From Desulfuribacillus alkaliarsenatis (GTDB lineage: Bacteria; Bacillota; Bacilli; Desulfuribacillales; Desulfuribacillaceae), in the NCBI RefSeq assembly GCF_001730225.1, contig NZ_MIJE01000035.1, forward strand, positions 61,743 through 125,742: DNA of 64,000 nt, in the 5' to 3' direction. This document shows, one piece after another, positions 32,942 to 41,842 of the stretch. The notes below the pieces were generated by a model. It ran no database searches. It was not told the DNA's origin and saw only the letters and a program-made list of their open reading frames with translations. Positions within the stretch are counted from its first letter, which is position 1, and the number at the start of each line of letters is the position of its first letter. A program made the position numbers and the translations under genes.

Positions 32942-33409
32942 ATGGAGCTAATAATTGAGACTACCTTTGCGTTTTTAGCCGCAGCAGGCTTTTCAATATT
33001 ATTTCAGGCTCCGAGATCCTGTGTTCTTAGTACAGGATTCGTTGGCACCTTAGGCTGGATTGTCTTTAGACTCTTGAGTATGCTGGAGGTACCGCACGTA
33101 TTAACGGTATTCTTTGCTTCTATCACAGTAGCGACGGCATGTGAGATTATGGCAAGAAGACATAAGGTGCCAGTGACGGTATTTGCTATTTCTGGGATTG
33201 TGCCCTTAGTTCCAGGTAGCTTAGCGTATTCGACAATGTATAGCCTTGCAGAAGGAGACTACTTCCGCGGACTAGAATTAGGCACTAAAACATTCTTAGC
33301 TGCTGGTGCTATTGCTGCTGGGCTAGTGTTTGTTGGATCACTTGTACGGGCTATTAAATATCGAGGTGAGAAGCATGGAGCAAAATCTGTTATCCACCAT
33401 CAGAAATAA
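32942..33409 (+). CDS. ThrE-type exporter, small subunit (YjjB-like)
   Basis: A 155-residue membrane protein of the ThrE_2 (DUF3815) family with about five hydrophobic segments and the motifs APRSCVLSTGFVGTLGW near residue 24 and GIVPLVPGSLAYSTMYSL near 80, which repeat the proline-glycine pattern in the large subunit (IMPLLPGVALTNAVRD). Together they would form one transporter. A GGAGGA site precedes the ATG. Its end overlaps the start of tilS by 35 bases. Confidence 0.85.
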   Translation: MELIIETTFAFLAAAGFSILFQAPRSCVLSTGFVGTLGWIVFRLLSMLEVPHVLTVFFASITVATACEIMARRHKVPVTVFAISGIVPLVPGSLAYSTMYSLAEGDYFRGLELGTKTFLAAGAIAAGLVFVGSLVRAIKYRGEKHGAKSVIHHQK

Positions 33410-34769
33410 CATACTAGAATTAAAAGACAAAACACTTATAGTAGGTGTTTCCGGTGGGCCAGATTCTATAGCATTACTTGATTGTTTGGCTCGACTTCGC
33501 ACAGAATTAAACTTAACCTGTATAGTAGCACATTTAGAGCATGGCTTTCGCGGACAGGTTAGCAAAGACGACGCTGCGTATGTACAGCGCTTTGCTGAAG
33601 AAAGAGAACTAATATTTCGAATGAAAGCAGTAAACATGCCAAAAATTGTCCAAGAAGAGCATGGATCAGCTCAGGAATTAGCACGGGAGCAACGCTATCA
33701 ATGGTTTACTGAATTATCCGAGGAATACAAAACTCCCTACATTGTGCTTGGACATCACCAAGATGATCAAATAGAAACTGTTCTTATGCGTATAATTCGA
33801 GGAACTTCTCCTGCAGGACTAGCGGGCATAGAAGGAAGAACAAAACGAGATAGAATAATAATTATAAGACCGTTGCTAAATATAGAAAAACAGCAGCTTG
33901 AAGAGTATTGCGTGAGTGCTGGGATTACACCTAGGCTGGATGCGTCAAATGCCGACAACCATTATTTGCGAAATAAAATCAGGAATTGTTTACTACCACA
34001 ATTAACTAAAGAATATAATGATAATACTAAGCAAGCATTATTGAATCTGTCAGACTTAGCAAGGGAAGATGATTTATATTTTCAGAAAATAGCTGAAAAA
34101 GAAGTTAAGAACGTACTTGTAAATGTAATTGCAAATGAACAGTATCATTTAAACCGTTACAAAATGGTAAATATGCATATTGCTTTACAAAGGCGAGTAC
34201 TTCTACTAATATTATATTATCTTAAAAAGGAAACACGCTTTCAAAAAAAGCATATAGATAGTATCATCGCTTGGATAACGGCTAAAGAATCAGGGGGCTT
34301 AATGCAGCTGCCTGCAGGTATATTAGTTAGTCGTGAAGCAGAATCAATAATTATCTATAAAGAGCGGGAAGAATTAACTCCGTTAAAAATGCAAAAACTT
34401 AACTTAGGAAAAAATCTTCTTTCAAATGGAAGCATAATAGAGCTAGCTGTTAGCATATGCGAGTCAGGTAATCGCTACAAAAATACTGTTAATACAGTGT
34501 ATTTCGATAAAAACGAGCTGCCTGCAGGCTCACTTTTCTGCAGAAGTAGAAAAGACGGCGATCGGATGACAATTTTCGGTATGAATGGCAGCAAAAAAGT
34601 AAAGGACATTTTAATTGATGCTAAGGTTCCGTCATATGAACGCGAACAGATTCCAGTCGTGGTCAGTGAAGACGAAATTCTTTGGTTAGCAGGTGTTAGA
34701 AGAAGTAATGTTGCGCCTGTGACTTCAAAGACTAAGGAAGTAGTAATGATTCAATACATAGACAACTAG
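33375..34769 (+). CDS. tilS: tRNA(Ile)-lysidine synthetase TilS
   Basis: A 464-residue N-type ATP pyrophosphatase that converts C34 of the CAU-anticodon tRNA-Ile to lysidine. The PP-loop is VGVSGGPDSIALLD near residue 23; LGHHQDDQIETVLMRIIRG near 130 and RPLL near 170 are conserved. The C-terminal ~75 residues are the TilS C-terminal domain (CRSRKDGDRM, KKVKDILID). ATG at 33375 follows GAGGTGAG; the ORF extends upstream to 33330 but without a site. It is followed by hpt and ftsH, the conserved Bacillus trio. Confidence 0.96.
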   Translation: MEQNLLSTIRNNILELKDKTLIVGVSGGPDSIALLDCLARLRTELNLTCIVAHLEHGFRGQVSKDDAAYVQRFAEERELIFRMKAVNMPKIVQEEHGSAQELAREQRYQWFTELSEEYKTPYIVLGHHQDDQIETVLMRIIRGTSPAGLAGIEGRTKRDRIIIIRPLLNIEKQQLEEYCVSAGITPRLDASNADNHYLRNKIRNCLLPQLTKEYNDNTKQALLNLSDLAREDDLYFQKIAEKEVKNVLVNVIANEQYHLNRYKMVNMHIALQRRVLLLILYYLKKETRFQKKHIDSIIAWITAKESGGLMQLPAGILVSREAESIIIYKEREELTPLKMQKLNLGKNLLSNGSIIELAVSICESGNRYKNTVNTVYFDKNELPAGSLFCRSRKDGDRMTIFGMNGSKKVKDILIDAKVPSYEREQIPVVVSEDEILWLAGVRRSNVAPVTSKTKEVVMIQYIDN

Positions 34770-34785
34770 TTTTGAGGAGGCAATT

Positions 34786-35328
34786 ATGCACAACGACGTT
34801 TTGGAGGTATTACTTACAGAAGAACAAATTCAACAAAAGACAGCAGAGCTAGGAAGGTTAATAAGTGAAGATTATAAGGACAAAAACCCCTTAATCATTT
34901 GTGTACTTAAAGGTGCCGTAATGTTTATGGGTGACCTTCTGAAAAAGATAGAGGTACCGCTAGAGATTGATTTTATGGCTGTTTCTTCCTATGGAACCTC
35001 AACCGAATCCTCGGGCGTAGTAAGAATTGTCAAGGATTTAGATACAGAGGTTGCAGGCAGACATGTAATCATAGTAGAGGATATAATTGATAGTGGCTTA
35101 ACATTATCATACCTATGTGACATGCTACATCGCAGAAATTGTGCTTCACTAAAAATTGTTGCATTATTAGATAAGCCGCACAGAAGAAAAGCCGAAATTA
35201 ATATTGACTATAAAGGATTTGAAATACCAGATGCATTTATAGTAGGATATGGGCTTGATTATGCAGAGAAGTATCGTAACGTTCCGTATATATTTATACC
35301 TAAGCCAGAAGTTTATTCAAAAGCTTAG
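34786..35328 (+). CDS. hpt: Hypoxanthine(-guanine) phosphoribosyltransferase
   Basis: A 180-residue type I phosphoribosyltransferase for purine salvage. The PRPP-binding loop is VEDIIDSGLTL near residue 98; VSSYGTSTESSG near 66 is the flexible loop and VGYGLDYAEKYRNVPYI near 152 the C-terminal signature. In B. subtilis HprT also complexes with TilS and modulates ftsH expression. A GAGGAGG site precedes the ATG, 16 bases after tilS. Confidence 0.96.
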   Translation: MHNDVLEVLLTEEQIQQKTAELGRLISEDYKDKNPLIICVLKGAVMFMGDLLKKIEVPLEIDFMAVSSYGTSTESSGVVRIVKDLDTEVAGRHVIIVEDIIDSGLTLSYLCDMLHRRNCASLKIVALLDKPHRRKAEINIDYKGFEIPDAFIVGYGLDYAEKYRNVPYIFIPKPEVYSKA

Positions 35329-35338
35329 AATAAGTTGC

Positions 35339-35367
35339 TCGACATAGTAATGCTATGGTAATATAAT
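35339..35367 (+). promoter_or_regulatory. Sigma-A promoter of ftsH
   Basis: TCGACA and TATAAT, 17-bp spacing, about 52 bases before ftsH. The spacer contains a short inverted repeat (CATAG/CTATG). Confidence 0.65.
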
Positions 35368-35418
35368 GTTTGTATGCTTTTTTTGTTTCACATGCGTAAA
35401 TGAGAGAGGAGGCACCCT

Positions 35419-37440
35419 ATGAACCGTTTTGTCCGCAGCACAGGCTTCTATCTGCTAATTATAGTGCTGACGGTAGGAATAATTAACGTAATTGCTAAGG
35501 AAGAGCCCGTAATTGAGGATCTGAAATACTCAGATTTTAGGGAGCATTTATATAAGGACGAAATCTTAGATGTTACGATTATTCCTGACGGATTAGCCTA
35601 TAGAGCTGAAGGTACACTAGTTGATGGCACAGAGTTTGTAGTATATTTGCCGTGGACTGAGAGGATACCTGAAGAGCTTTTGCAAGTAGTAGATTTTGAT
35701 GTTCAACCACAAGAAACTCCATCCCCATGGGTAAGCTTACTAATGGGAATGATACCTTTTATTCTAATTCTTGTTCTGTTCTTCTTCTTATTAAACCAGT
35801 CACAGGGTGGCGGTAATAAGGTAATGAACTTCGGTAAGAGTAAAGCTAAACTCTATACTGAGGAGAAAAAGAAGGTCACATTTAAAGATGTGGCAGGTGC
35901 AGATGAAGAGAAAGCAGAGCTTGAGGAGATAGTAGATTTCCTTAAAGATTCAAGCAAGTTCACAACTGTTGGAGCTAGAATTCCGAAGGGTGTATTATTA
36001 TACGGACCACCTGGAACTGGTAAGACATTAATTGCCCGTGCAGTTGCTGGTGAAGCTGGAGTACCATTCTATAGCATAAGTGGTTCCGACTTCGTAGAAA
36101 TGTTTGTCGGAGTTGGTGCTTCCCGCGTTAGGGACTTATTCGATACGGCAAAGAAAAATGCCCCATGTATTATCTTTATTGATGAAATTGATGCCGTTGG
36201 TCGTCAGCGTGGTGCTGGACTTGGTGGTGGTCACGATGAGCGTGAACAAACACTTAACCAGTTACTTGTAGAAATGGACGGCTTTGGTGAAAACAGCGGT
36301 ATTATTATCATGGCGGCAACGAACAGACCTGATATTTTAGACCCTGCATTATTACGTCCTGGACGTTTTGACCGTCAGATTACAATTGGTAAACCTGATG
36401 TAAAGGGTAGGGAAGAAATCCTTAAGGTTCATTCACGTAATAAGCCATTAGGCGCAGATATAGAACTAGGCGTTGTTGCTCGACGCACACCAGGATTTAC
36501 TGGTGCTGATTTAGAGAACCTTCTAAATGAGGCTGCACTTTTGGCCGCTAGAAAGGGAAGGGATAAAATCGCTAGTACAGATGTAGAAGAGGCAATTGAC
36601 CGTGTAATTGCTGGACCATCAAAGAAGAGCAGAGTAATTAGCGAATTTGAGAAGAAAATCGTTGCCTATCACGAAGCAGGACATACGATTGTTGGTTATT
36701 ATTTGAAGCATGCTGACGCAGTTCACAAGGTATCAGTAGTTCCTCGTGGAGGTGCGGGCGGTTATACCGTTATGCTACCTAAGGAAGACCGTTACTTCAT
36801 GACAAGGTCAGAGCTATTAGACCGTATTACTGGATTACTTGCAGGACGTGTAGCAGAAGAAATTGTGCTTAAAGAAGTATCAACAGGTGCACATAATGAC
36901 TTCCAGCGTGCTACTGAGATTGCCCGTCGTATGGTAACAGAATTCGGTATGAGTAAGCTCGGACCAATGCAGTATGGACGTCACCAGGAACAAGTTTTCT
37001 TAGGTAGAGATATTAACACAGAGAAAAACTACAGTGACGTGGTCGCCCATGAGATAGATAACGAAATGCGTGAAATTATCGCTGACTGCTACGAGAGCGC
37101 CAAGAAGCTTCTACAAACTAATTACGATAAGCTTGAGCTGATAGCGAAAGGTCTTATGGAAAGAGAAACATTAGAGGCTAATGAGATTGAAATGCTTATT
37201 GAAAAAGGCTATCTTGAAGACGAAGAAGGCGTAAGAATTCACATAAACATGAATCCTGATAAAAAGGTTGACAATGAGCTGAAGCATAAGGATTCTAAGA
37301 AAAATGCTTCTGAGCAGGAAGCTCCTAAAAAAGAAACATCAGAGCAGGAATCTTCTACTAAGGAAGAACCTAACCAGGAGCCTAGCCAAGCTGGTGAAGA
37401 CACTCAGGATAATGAAGACTCGAAGAAAAACGAGAAATAA
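35419..37440 (+). CDS. ftsH: ATP-dependent membrane zinc metalloprotease FtsH
   Basis: A 673-residue AAA+ protease that degrades membrane and regulatory proteins. Two transmembrane helices (residues ~8-25 and ~108-126) flank a small extracytoplasmic domain. The AAA module has Walker [12 protein letters not shown] near 195, Walker [10 protein letters not shown] near 252 and RPGRFDR near 313; the protease has HEAGH near 419. The last ~50 residues are a low-complexity acidic tail (repeated SEQE and KKE), longer than core FtsH. In B. subtilis FtsH is needed for sporulation entry. GAGAGGAGG precedes the ATG. Confidence 0.97.
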   Translation: MNRFVRSTGFYLLIIVLTVGIINVIAKEEPVIEDLKYSDFREHLYKDEILDVTIIPDGLAYRAEGTLVDGTEFVVYLPWTERIPEELLQVVDFDVQPQETPSPWVSLLMGMIPFILILVLFFFLLNQSQGGGNKVMNFGKSKAKLYTEEKKKVTFKDVAGADEEKAELEEIVDFLKDSSKFTTVGARIPKGVLLYGPPGTGKTLIARAVAGEAGVPFYSISGSDFVEMFVGVGASRVRDLFDTAKKNAPCIIFIDEIDAVGRQRGAGLGGGHDEREQTLNQLLVEMDGFGENSGIIIMAATNRPDILDPALLRPGRFDRQITIGKPDVKGREEILKVHSRNKPLGADIELGVVARRTPGFTGADLENLLNEAALLAARKGRDKIASTDVEEAIDRVIAGPSKKSRVISEFEKKIVAYHEAGHTIVGYYLKHADAVHKVSVVPRGGAGGYTVMLPKEDRYFMTRSELLDRITGLLAGRVAEEIVLKEVSTGAHNDFQRATEIARRMVTEFGMSKLGPMQYGRHQEQVFLGRDINTEKNYSDVVAHEIDNEMREIIADCYESAKKLLQTNYDKLELIAKGLMERETLEANEIEMLIEKGYLEDEEGVRIHINMNPDKKVDNELKHKDSKKNASEQEAPKKETSEQESSTKEEPNQEPSQAGEDTQDNEDSKKNEK

Positions 37441-37489
37441 CCTGTAGTGGCGAATGATTTAATTAAATTTAAGAATTATATAGAGTATA

Positions 37490-37521
37490 GAGAAAAGTGG
37501 TCCGTAAGGGCTGCTTTTCTC
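37490..37521 (+). terminator. 14-bp hairpin with GTAA tetraloop between ftsH and fhs
   Basis: GAGAAAAG and CTTTTCTC form the base; wobble-containing inner pairs continue to a GNRA-type GTAA loop. About 10 bases later come TTTTTATTTTTTTATT. It may end ftsH transcripts or act as an attenuator in an fhs leader. Confidence 0.55.
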
Positions 37522-37565
37522 AGTTAATAACTTTTTATTTTTTTATTATGGAAGGAATGTTAATA

Positions 37566-39236
37566 GTGAAGACAGATATAGAAATTGCACAGGAAGCAGT
37601 GATACAGCCAATAGTAGATGTTGCAGCTACGATAGGTTTAGAGGAAAACGATATTGAATTACATGGTAAATATAAAGCTAAGCTCTCAATGGATCTATAT
37701 GAGAAGATTAAAGATAAGCCAAACGGCAAGCTGATATTAGTTACCTCTATAAATCCAACACCTGCAGGTGAAGGTAAATCGACTACAACGGTTGGTCTTG
37801 GACAAGCACTTAATAGAATTGGTAAGAAGGCAATAATCGCATTACGTGAACCATCCTTGGGTCCTAGCTTTGGAATTAAGGGCGGCGCAGCTGGTGGGGG
37901 CTATTCGCAGGTTATACCAATGGAGGATATAAACCTACATTTTACAGGTGATTTCCATGCAATAACATCAGCTCACAATCTTTTATCAGCAATGTTAGAT
38001 AACCACTTACATCAAGGAAATGAATTACAGATTGACCCGAGGAAAATCCTTTGGAAACGTGTAATTGACTTAAATGACCGAGCACTACGTAATATTGTAG
38101 TTGGTCTTGGTGGACCAGTCCAGGGTGTGCCAAGGGAAGACGGCTTTGATATTACAGTTGCCTCTGAAGTTATGGCAATTCTCTGTCTAGCTGATAACCT
38201 AATGGATTTAAAGGAGCGCATAAGCCGTATTGTTGTGGCGTATACATACGACAACCAGCCAGTAACGGCAGCAGACCTTAAAGCAGCTGGAGCTATGGCT
38301 TTGCTACTTAAAGACGCAATTAAACCAAACCTGGTACAGACGCTGGAAAATACGCCAGCGATAATCCATGGTGGACCATTTGCTAATATAGCACATGGCT
38401 GTAATAGTGTAATGGCAACAAAGATGGCATTGAAGATGTCAGATTATACAGTAACTGAGGCGGGCTTTGGTGCAGACTTAGGGGCAGAGAAGTTTTTCAA
38501 TATCAAATGTCGCTTAAGTGGGCTTAAGCCTGATGCGACAGTAATTGTTGCTACCGTTCGTGCTTTAAAAATGCATGGAGGAGTAAACAGACAGGAATTA
38601 AAAACGGAGAACATAGCTGCTTTAGAACAGGGTTTTGAAAACCTTGCTAAGCATATAGAGAACGTAAAGCAATTTGAAGTCCCATTAGTTGTAGCAATAA
38701 ATCGGTTCCCGACTGACACCGAAGCAGAATTAGACAAGGTTGCAGAGCTTTGCCGTCTGCATGGTGTGGAAGTGGCCCTATCTGAAGTATGGAGCAAAGG
38801 TGGCGAAGGGGGAGTTGAGCTTGCTGAGAAGATAGTTCAACTTACGGAAAACCGTCAAAGCTACTTCCATACCCTGTATTCTGACTGCTTATCCCTTAAA
38901 GAGAAGATTGATATTATTGCAACTCGCATTTACGGCGCTGATGGCGTTGACTATTCGCCGAACGCTAAGAAGCAAATCAAAGAGCTTGAGCAGCAGGGTC
39001 ATAGAAGGCTGCCAATTTGCATGGCAAAAACGCAATCATCCTTAAGCGATGATCCGCTAAAAATCGGCAGACCTACTAATTTCCGCCTTAACGTGCGTGA
39101 GATACGTGCGTCAATTGGTGCAGGCTTTATCGTCGTCCTGACAGGACAGATGCTAACTATGCCTGGATTACCTAAGGTTCCATCGGCAGTGAACATGGAT
39201 ATTGACGCTAAAGGCAAGATTACAGGGCTGTTCTAA
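37566..39236 (+). CDS. fhs: Formate-tetrahydrofolate ligase
   Basis: A 556-residue enzyme that joins formate to THF at the cost of ATP, feeding one-carbon units to purines, serine and fMet, or the methyl branch of acetogenic metabolism. Motifs: [19 protein letters not shown] near residue 62, [18 protein letters not shown] near 93 and [15 protein letters not shown] near 125. The GTG at 37566 is preferred, giving an N-terminus VKTDIEIAQ as in homologues, with GGAAGGA nine bases before it; ATG at 37557 is too close to that site. It stands alone with its own terminator. Confidence 0.95.
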   Translation: MKTDIEIAQEAVIQPIVDVAATIGLEENDIELHGKYKAKLSMDLYEKIKDKPNGKLILVTSINPTPAGEGKSTTTVGLGQALNRIGKKAIIALREPSLGPSFGIKGGAAGGGYSQVIPMEDINLHFTGDFHAITSAHNLLSAMLDNHLHQGNELQIDPRKILWKRVIDLNDRALRNIVVGLGGPVQGVPREDGFDITVASEVMAILCLADNLMDLKERISRIVVAYTYDNQPVTAADLKAAGAMALLLKDAIKPNLVQTLENTPAIIHGGPFANIAHGCNSVMATKMALKMSDYTVTEAGFGADLGAEKFFNIKCRLSGLKPDATVIVATVRALKMHGGVNRQELKTENIAALEQGFENLAKHIENVKQFEVPLVVAINRFPTDTEAELDKVAELCRLHGVEVALSEVWSKGGEGGVELAEKIVQLTENRQSYFHTLYSDCLSLKEKIDIIATRIYGADGVDYSPNAKKQIKELEQQGHRRLPICMAKTQSSLSDDPLKIGRPTNFRLNVREIRASIGAGFIVVLTGQMLTMPGLPKVPSAVNMDIDAKGKITGLF

Positions 39237-39251
39237 ACTTAATTTATAGGT

Positions 39252-39282
39252 AAAAACCCATCCGAGAAAGGATGGGTTTTTT
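39252..39282 (+). terminator. fhs terminator
   Basis: AAAACCCATCC/GGATGGGTTTT stem with GAGAAA loop, running into six T. The convergent membrane-protein gene ends at 39306. Confidence 0.93.
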
Positions 39283-39305
39283 ATGGGTTAGAGTTTGAAA
39301 ATTCG

Positions 39306-40772
39306 TTAAAACACTAAAATCCTTGGCAAAATAATTAACAAGGTTGCTAGTAAGCTTGAAGCCAGCAAGCTTCTAGTACGCACATACAGTAAGCTTAAAA
39401 CCACAGAACCTACAGGCGCAATTAAAAATGATTGTAAAAGCACTTCAATATGGGCCATATTATAGATGTATTGGTTAATAATATAATTAATCAAAGCTAC
39501 AATCCCTGCCGTTCCGATTATTGCTATCCAGGTTGTAGTTAAGCGTTCTATATAATTTTGGATGATTCCTCTAAATATAATTTCATTAATTAAAGCGTAG
39601 AAAAAGAAGGCAATTAAGAACATACTCAATAAATCTGTGTAGCTTTCAATATTAAAGCTTGTAGGAATATTAAAGCTACCTAACATTTGAAAGAAAAACC
39701 CAAGCAATAGGGCTGAACTTATTGCATGGCCCCAATGCTTAAACGTTAAGCCTATATATTCCCTTTCATAAGAATTCTTGCAAAACACAAGAATAATTAG
39801 TAAGTAGTTGCAGGCAATCAGTACTGGTACCCAATAATCACTTATGCTATAAGGCATTATTAGAAATTGTGTTATAAAATAAAGCAACAAAGCTAAGGCG
39901 ATAAGCCAATGTGGATACTCAATGTGCTTTACTAGCTCTTGAACTCGTTTGTGTTCATCTAAATCTACAGTCAGTAGCCAGACCACAATAATTGCTGAGA
40001 ATAGAAGTAGTGATAGAGTTATTAAAGCATACAACAGAAGATTATCAGGGGGATAACCATATTCAATAAAAGGGTGAGTGCTTTGAAATAACTGCTCACT
40101 AGTCTGGGAATCATAAAGAGTAATCGTACTATTCTCGTTATAAACTAGCCTATCTCCTTCAGATGTAATAAGCATAGCCATAGCTATGTTAGCGTCAGGG
40201 AGATAAAGTCTCTTATAACCAAACAAATGAATAGATATATACATCTCAGGCTTTTGTAGCATCAAAGCAGAGGCTTGATGTCTAATGTCATCAAATAAGT
40301 CAGCACTTTCCTCTAATGATATGGTCTCATTATCGGCGCTTATAAGCTGGTTTCGACTTGTAATCTCAGTAAATTCAGTTCGGAGTAGCAGCATTGCAAG
40401 CTGCTCTTCATTAATAGGCATATACAGCTCTGTTAATTCTCCTTGGTCACGAAAACCAGAGTCGTCTGGATAAAAGTAGTACGAGGCATCGCCAATCAGT
40501 GACACGCCCTTAACGCTTCCTGAACGTGTATAAGCTGGAACAATAAAGCCACCTTGTGTATACTCAATGTCTAAGTAATCAAAAGTGCCGAGTTCTAATG
40601 AAGAAAAATAATACATTTCATCTAAGAATAATGTTTGCGGTTCTTCGCCAATGCTTGTAGGCAATAAGATTACTGCAGAAATTGCTGAGGCTAAGCTAAT
40701 AACTAGAATAACAAACAATACGAAGGCTGTGAAAAATGTATTTTGAAATATAGATTGTAATCGTTGAAGCAT
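39306..40772 (-). CDS. CPBP/Abi-like membrane protein with large extracytoplasmic domain
   Basis: A 488-residue membrane protein. One N-terminal helix (AFVLFVILVISLASAISAVILL) is followed by a ~210-residue domain predicted outside the cell, then about eight helices. The segment NEIIFRGIIQNYIE near residue 395 resembles motif 1 of the CPBP (CAAX protease/bacteriocin-processing) family, but the first Glu of EExxxR is Asn, and no clear FxxxH motif 2 follows, so proteolysis is doubtful. Function unknown. ATG at 40772 has GGGGGA just before it; TTG at 40784 is an alternative. Reversed relative to both flanking units. Confidence 0.65.
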   Translation of the reverse strand: MLQRLQSIFQNTFFTAFVLFVILVISLASAISAVILLPTSIGEEPQTLFLDEMYYFSSLELGTFDYLDIEYTQGGFIVPAYTRSGSVKGVSLIGDASYYFYPDDSGFRDQGELTELYMPINEEQLAMLLLRTEFTEITSRNQLISADNETISLEESADLFDDIRHQASALMLQKPEMYISIHLFGYKRLYLPDANIAMAMLITSEGDRLVYNENSTITLYDSQTSEQLFQSTHPFIEYGYPPDNLLLYALITLSLLLFSAIIVVWLLTVDLDEHKRVQELVKHIEYPHWLIALALLLYFITQFLIMPYSISDYWVPVLIACNYLLIILVFCKNSYEREYIGLTFKHWGHAISSALLLGFFFQMLGSFNIPTSFNIESYTDLLSMFLIAFFFYALINEIIFRGIIQNYIERLTTTWIAIIGTAGIVALINYIINQYIYNMAHIEVLLQSFLIAPVGSVVLSLLYVRTRSLLASSLLATLLIILPRILVF

Positions 40773-40790
40773 GATGTCCCCCAAAAATTC

Positions 40791-40796
40791 ATTATA
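40791..40796 (-). promoter_or_regulatory. -10 element for the CPBP-like gene
   Basis: On the minus strand TATAAT precedes the gene by about 19 bases; no -35 at a normal distance was found. Confidence 0.3.
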
Positions 40797-40926
40797 GTAG
40801 TGAAATCTGACAATAATTCATGTATTATTAGGTATAAATATTTAAACTGTACATGCCATTATTCGACAATATTTTTATAAATTCCTGCTTGTTTTTTGAA
40901 ATGTAAATAATAGGAGGCAAATTTAC

Positions 40927-41841
40927 ATGAATAATATAAATGAAGAACTAAAGCAAAAAATATTAGATCTAAAGAAACAGAGGAACGCAATAATTCTAGC
41001 ACACTATTATCAAAGGGCAGAGCTACAAGAGATTGCGGATTATATAGGCGACTCATTTGGGTTAGCGAAGCAAGCGGCCGAAACAGATGCAAAGGTTATA
41101 CTTTTTTGTGGTGTGCATTTTATGGGGGAAAGTGCGAAAATTCTCTCGCCAGATAAAACGGTTTTAATACCAGACGAGCGGGCAGGCTGTCCGATGGCTG
41201 ATATGGTTGATGCAGATGGTCTGCGTGCCCTTAAGGCGAAGCATCCAAATGCTAAGGTAGTTGCCTACGTTAATACGTCAGCGGAGGTAAAGGCGGAGAC
41301 AGATATTTGCTGCACCTCTTCAAATGCGGTTAAGGTAATCCAATCAATAGATGCTGACGAGATTATATGGGTCCCAGATAAGAATCTAGGTCATTATGTT
41401 AGTCAGTTTACGGACAAGAAAATCATTCTTTGGGAAGGTTACTGTAACACCCATGACAATATAAGGGCACAGGACATCATCGACATGAAAGCAAAGCATC
41501 CAGAAGCACCTGTAGTGGTTCATCCTGAGTGTAGGCCAGAGGTTGTCGAATTAGCTGACCATGTAGCTAGCACTGCAGGTATATTGAAGTTTTGCCGTGA
41601 GACAGACAGCCAAGAATTTATTATAGGAACAGAAATGGGCATAGAGTATATGCTGAAGAAAGAAAGTCCAAACAAGCAGTTTCATTTTGCATCAAAGCTG
41701 TTAATATGCCCGAATATGAAGGTGAACAATTTGAAAAAGGCTCACAGAGCCCTTGAAACATTAGAGCCGAAGATTGAAGTAGATGCAGAAATTGCCACTA
41801 GGGCAAAAAAATCATTAGAACGCATGCTAGAGGTGCAGTAA
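40927..41841 (+). CDS. nadA: Quinolinate synthase NadA
   Basis: A 304-residue [4Fe-4S] enzyme that condenses iminoaspartate with dihydroxyacetone phosphate to quinolinate. Motifs: ILAHYYQRAELQEIADYIGDS near residue 23, CGVHFMGESAKIL near 62 and the cluster Cys in AGCPMAD (~97), HPECRPEV (~200) and LICPNMK (~263). The oxygen-sensitive cluster fits an anaerobic lifestyle but is universal for the family. TAGGAGG precedes the ATG. It leads nadA-nadB-nadC-coaX; nadB starts one base after the stop. Confidence 0.96.
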   Translation: MNNINEELKQKILDLKKQRNAIILAHYYQRAELQEIADYIGDSFGLAKQAAETDAKVILFCGVHFMGESAKILSPDKTVLIPDERAGCPMADMVDADGLRALKAKHPNAKVVAYVNTSAEVKAETDICCTSSNAVKVIQSIDADEIIWVPDKNLGHYVSQFTDKKIILWEGYCNTHDNIRAQDIIDMKAKHPEAPVVVHPECRPEVVELADHVASTAGILKFCRETDSQEFIIGTEMGIEYMLKKESPNKQFHFASKLLICPNMKVNNLKKAHRALETLEPKIEVDAEIATRAKKSLERMLEVQ

Positions 41842-41842
41842 C

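Noticed and set aside
40862..40868. Exact 0A box (TTCGACA) upstream of nadA
   Set aside because: A six-defined-base motif is expected about 30 times in 64 kb on both strands; no second phased box here.
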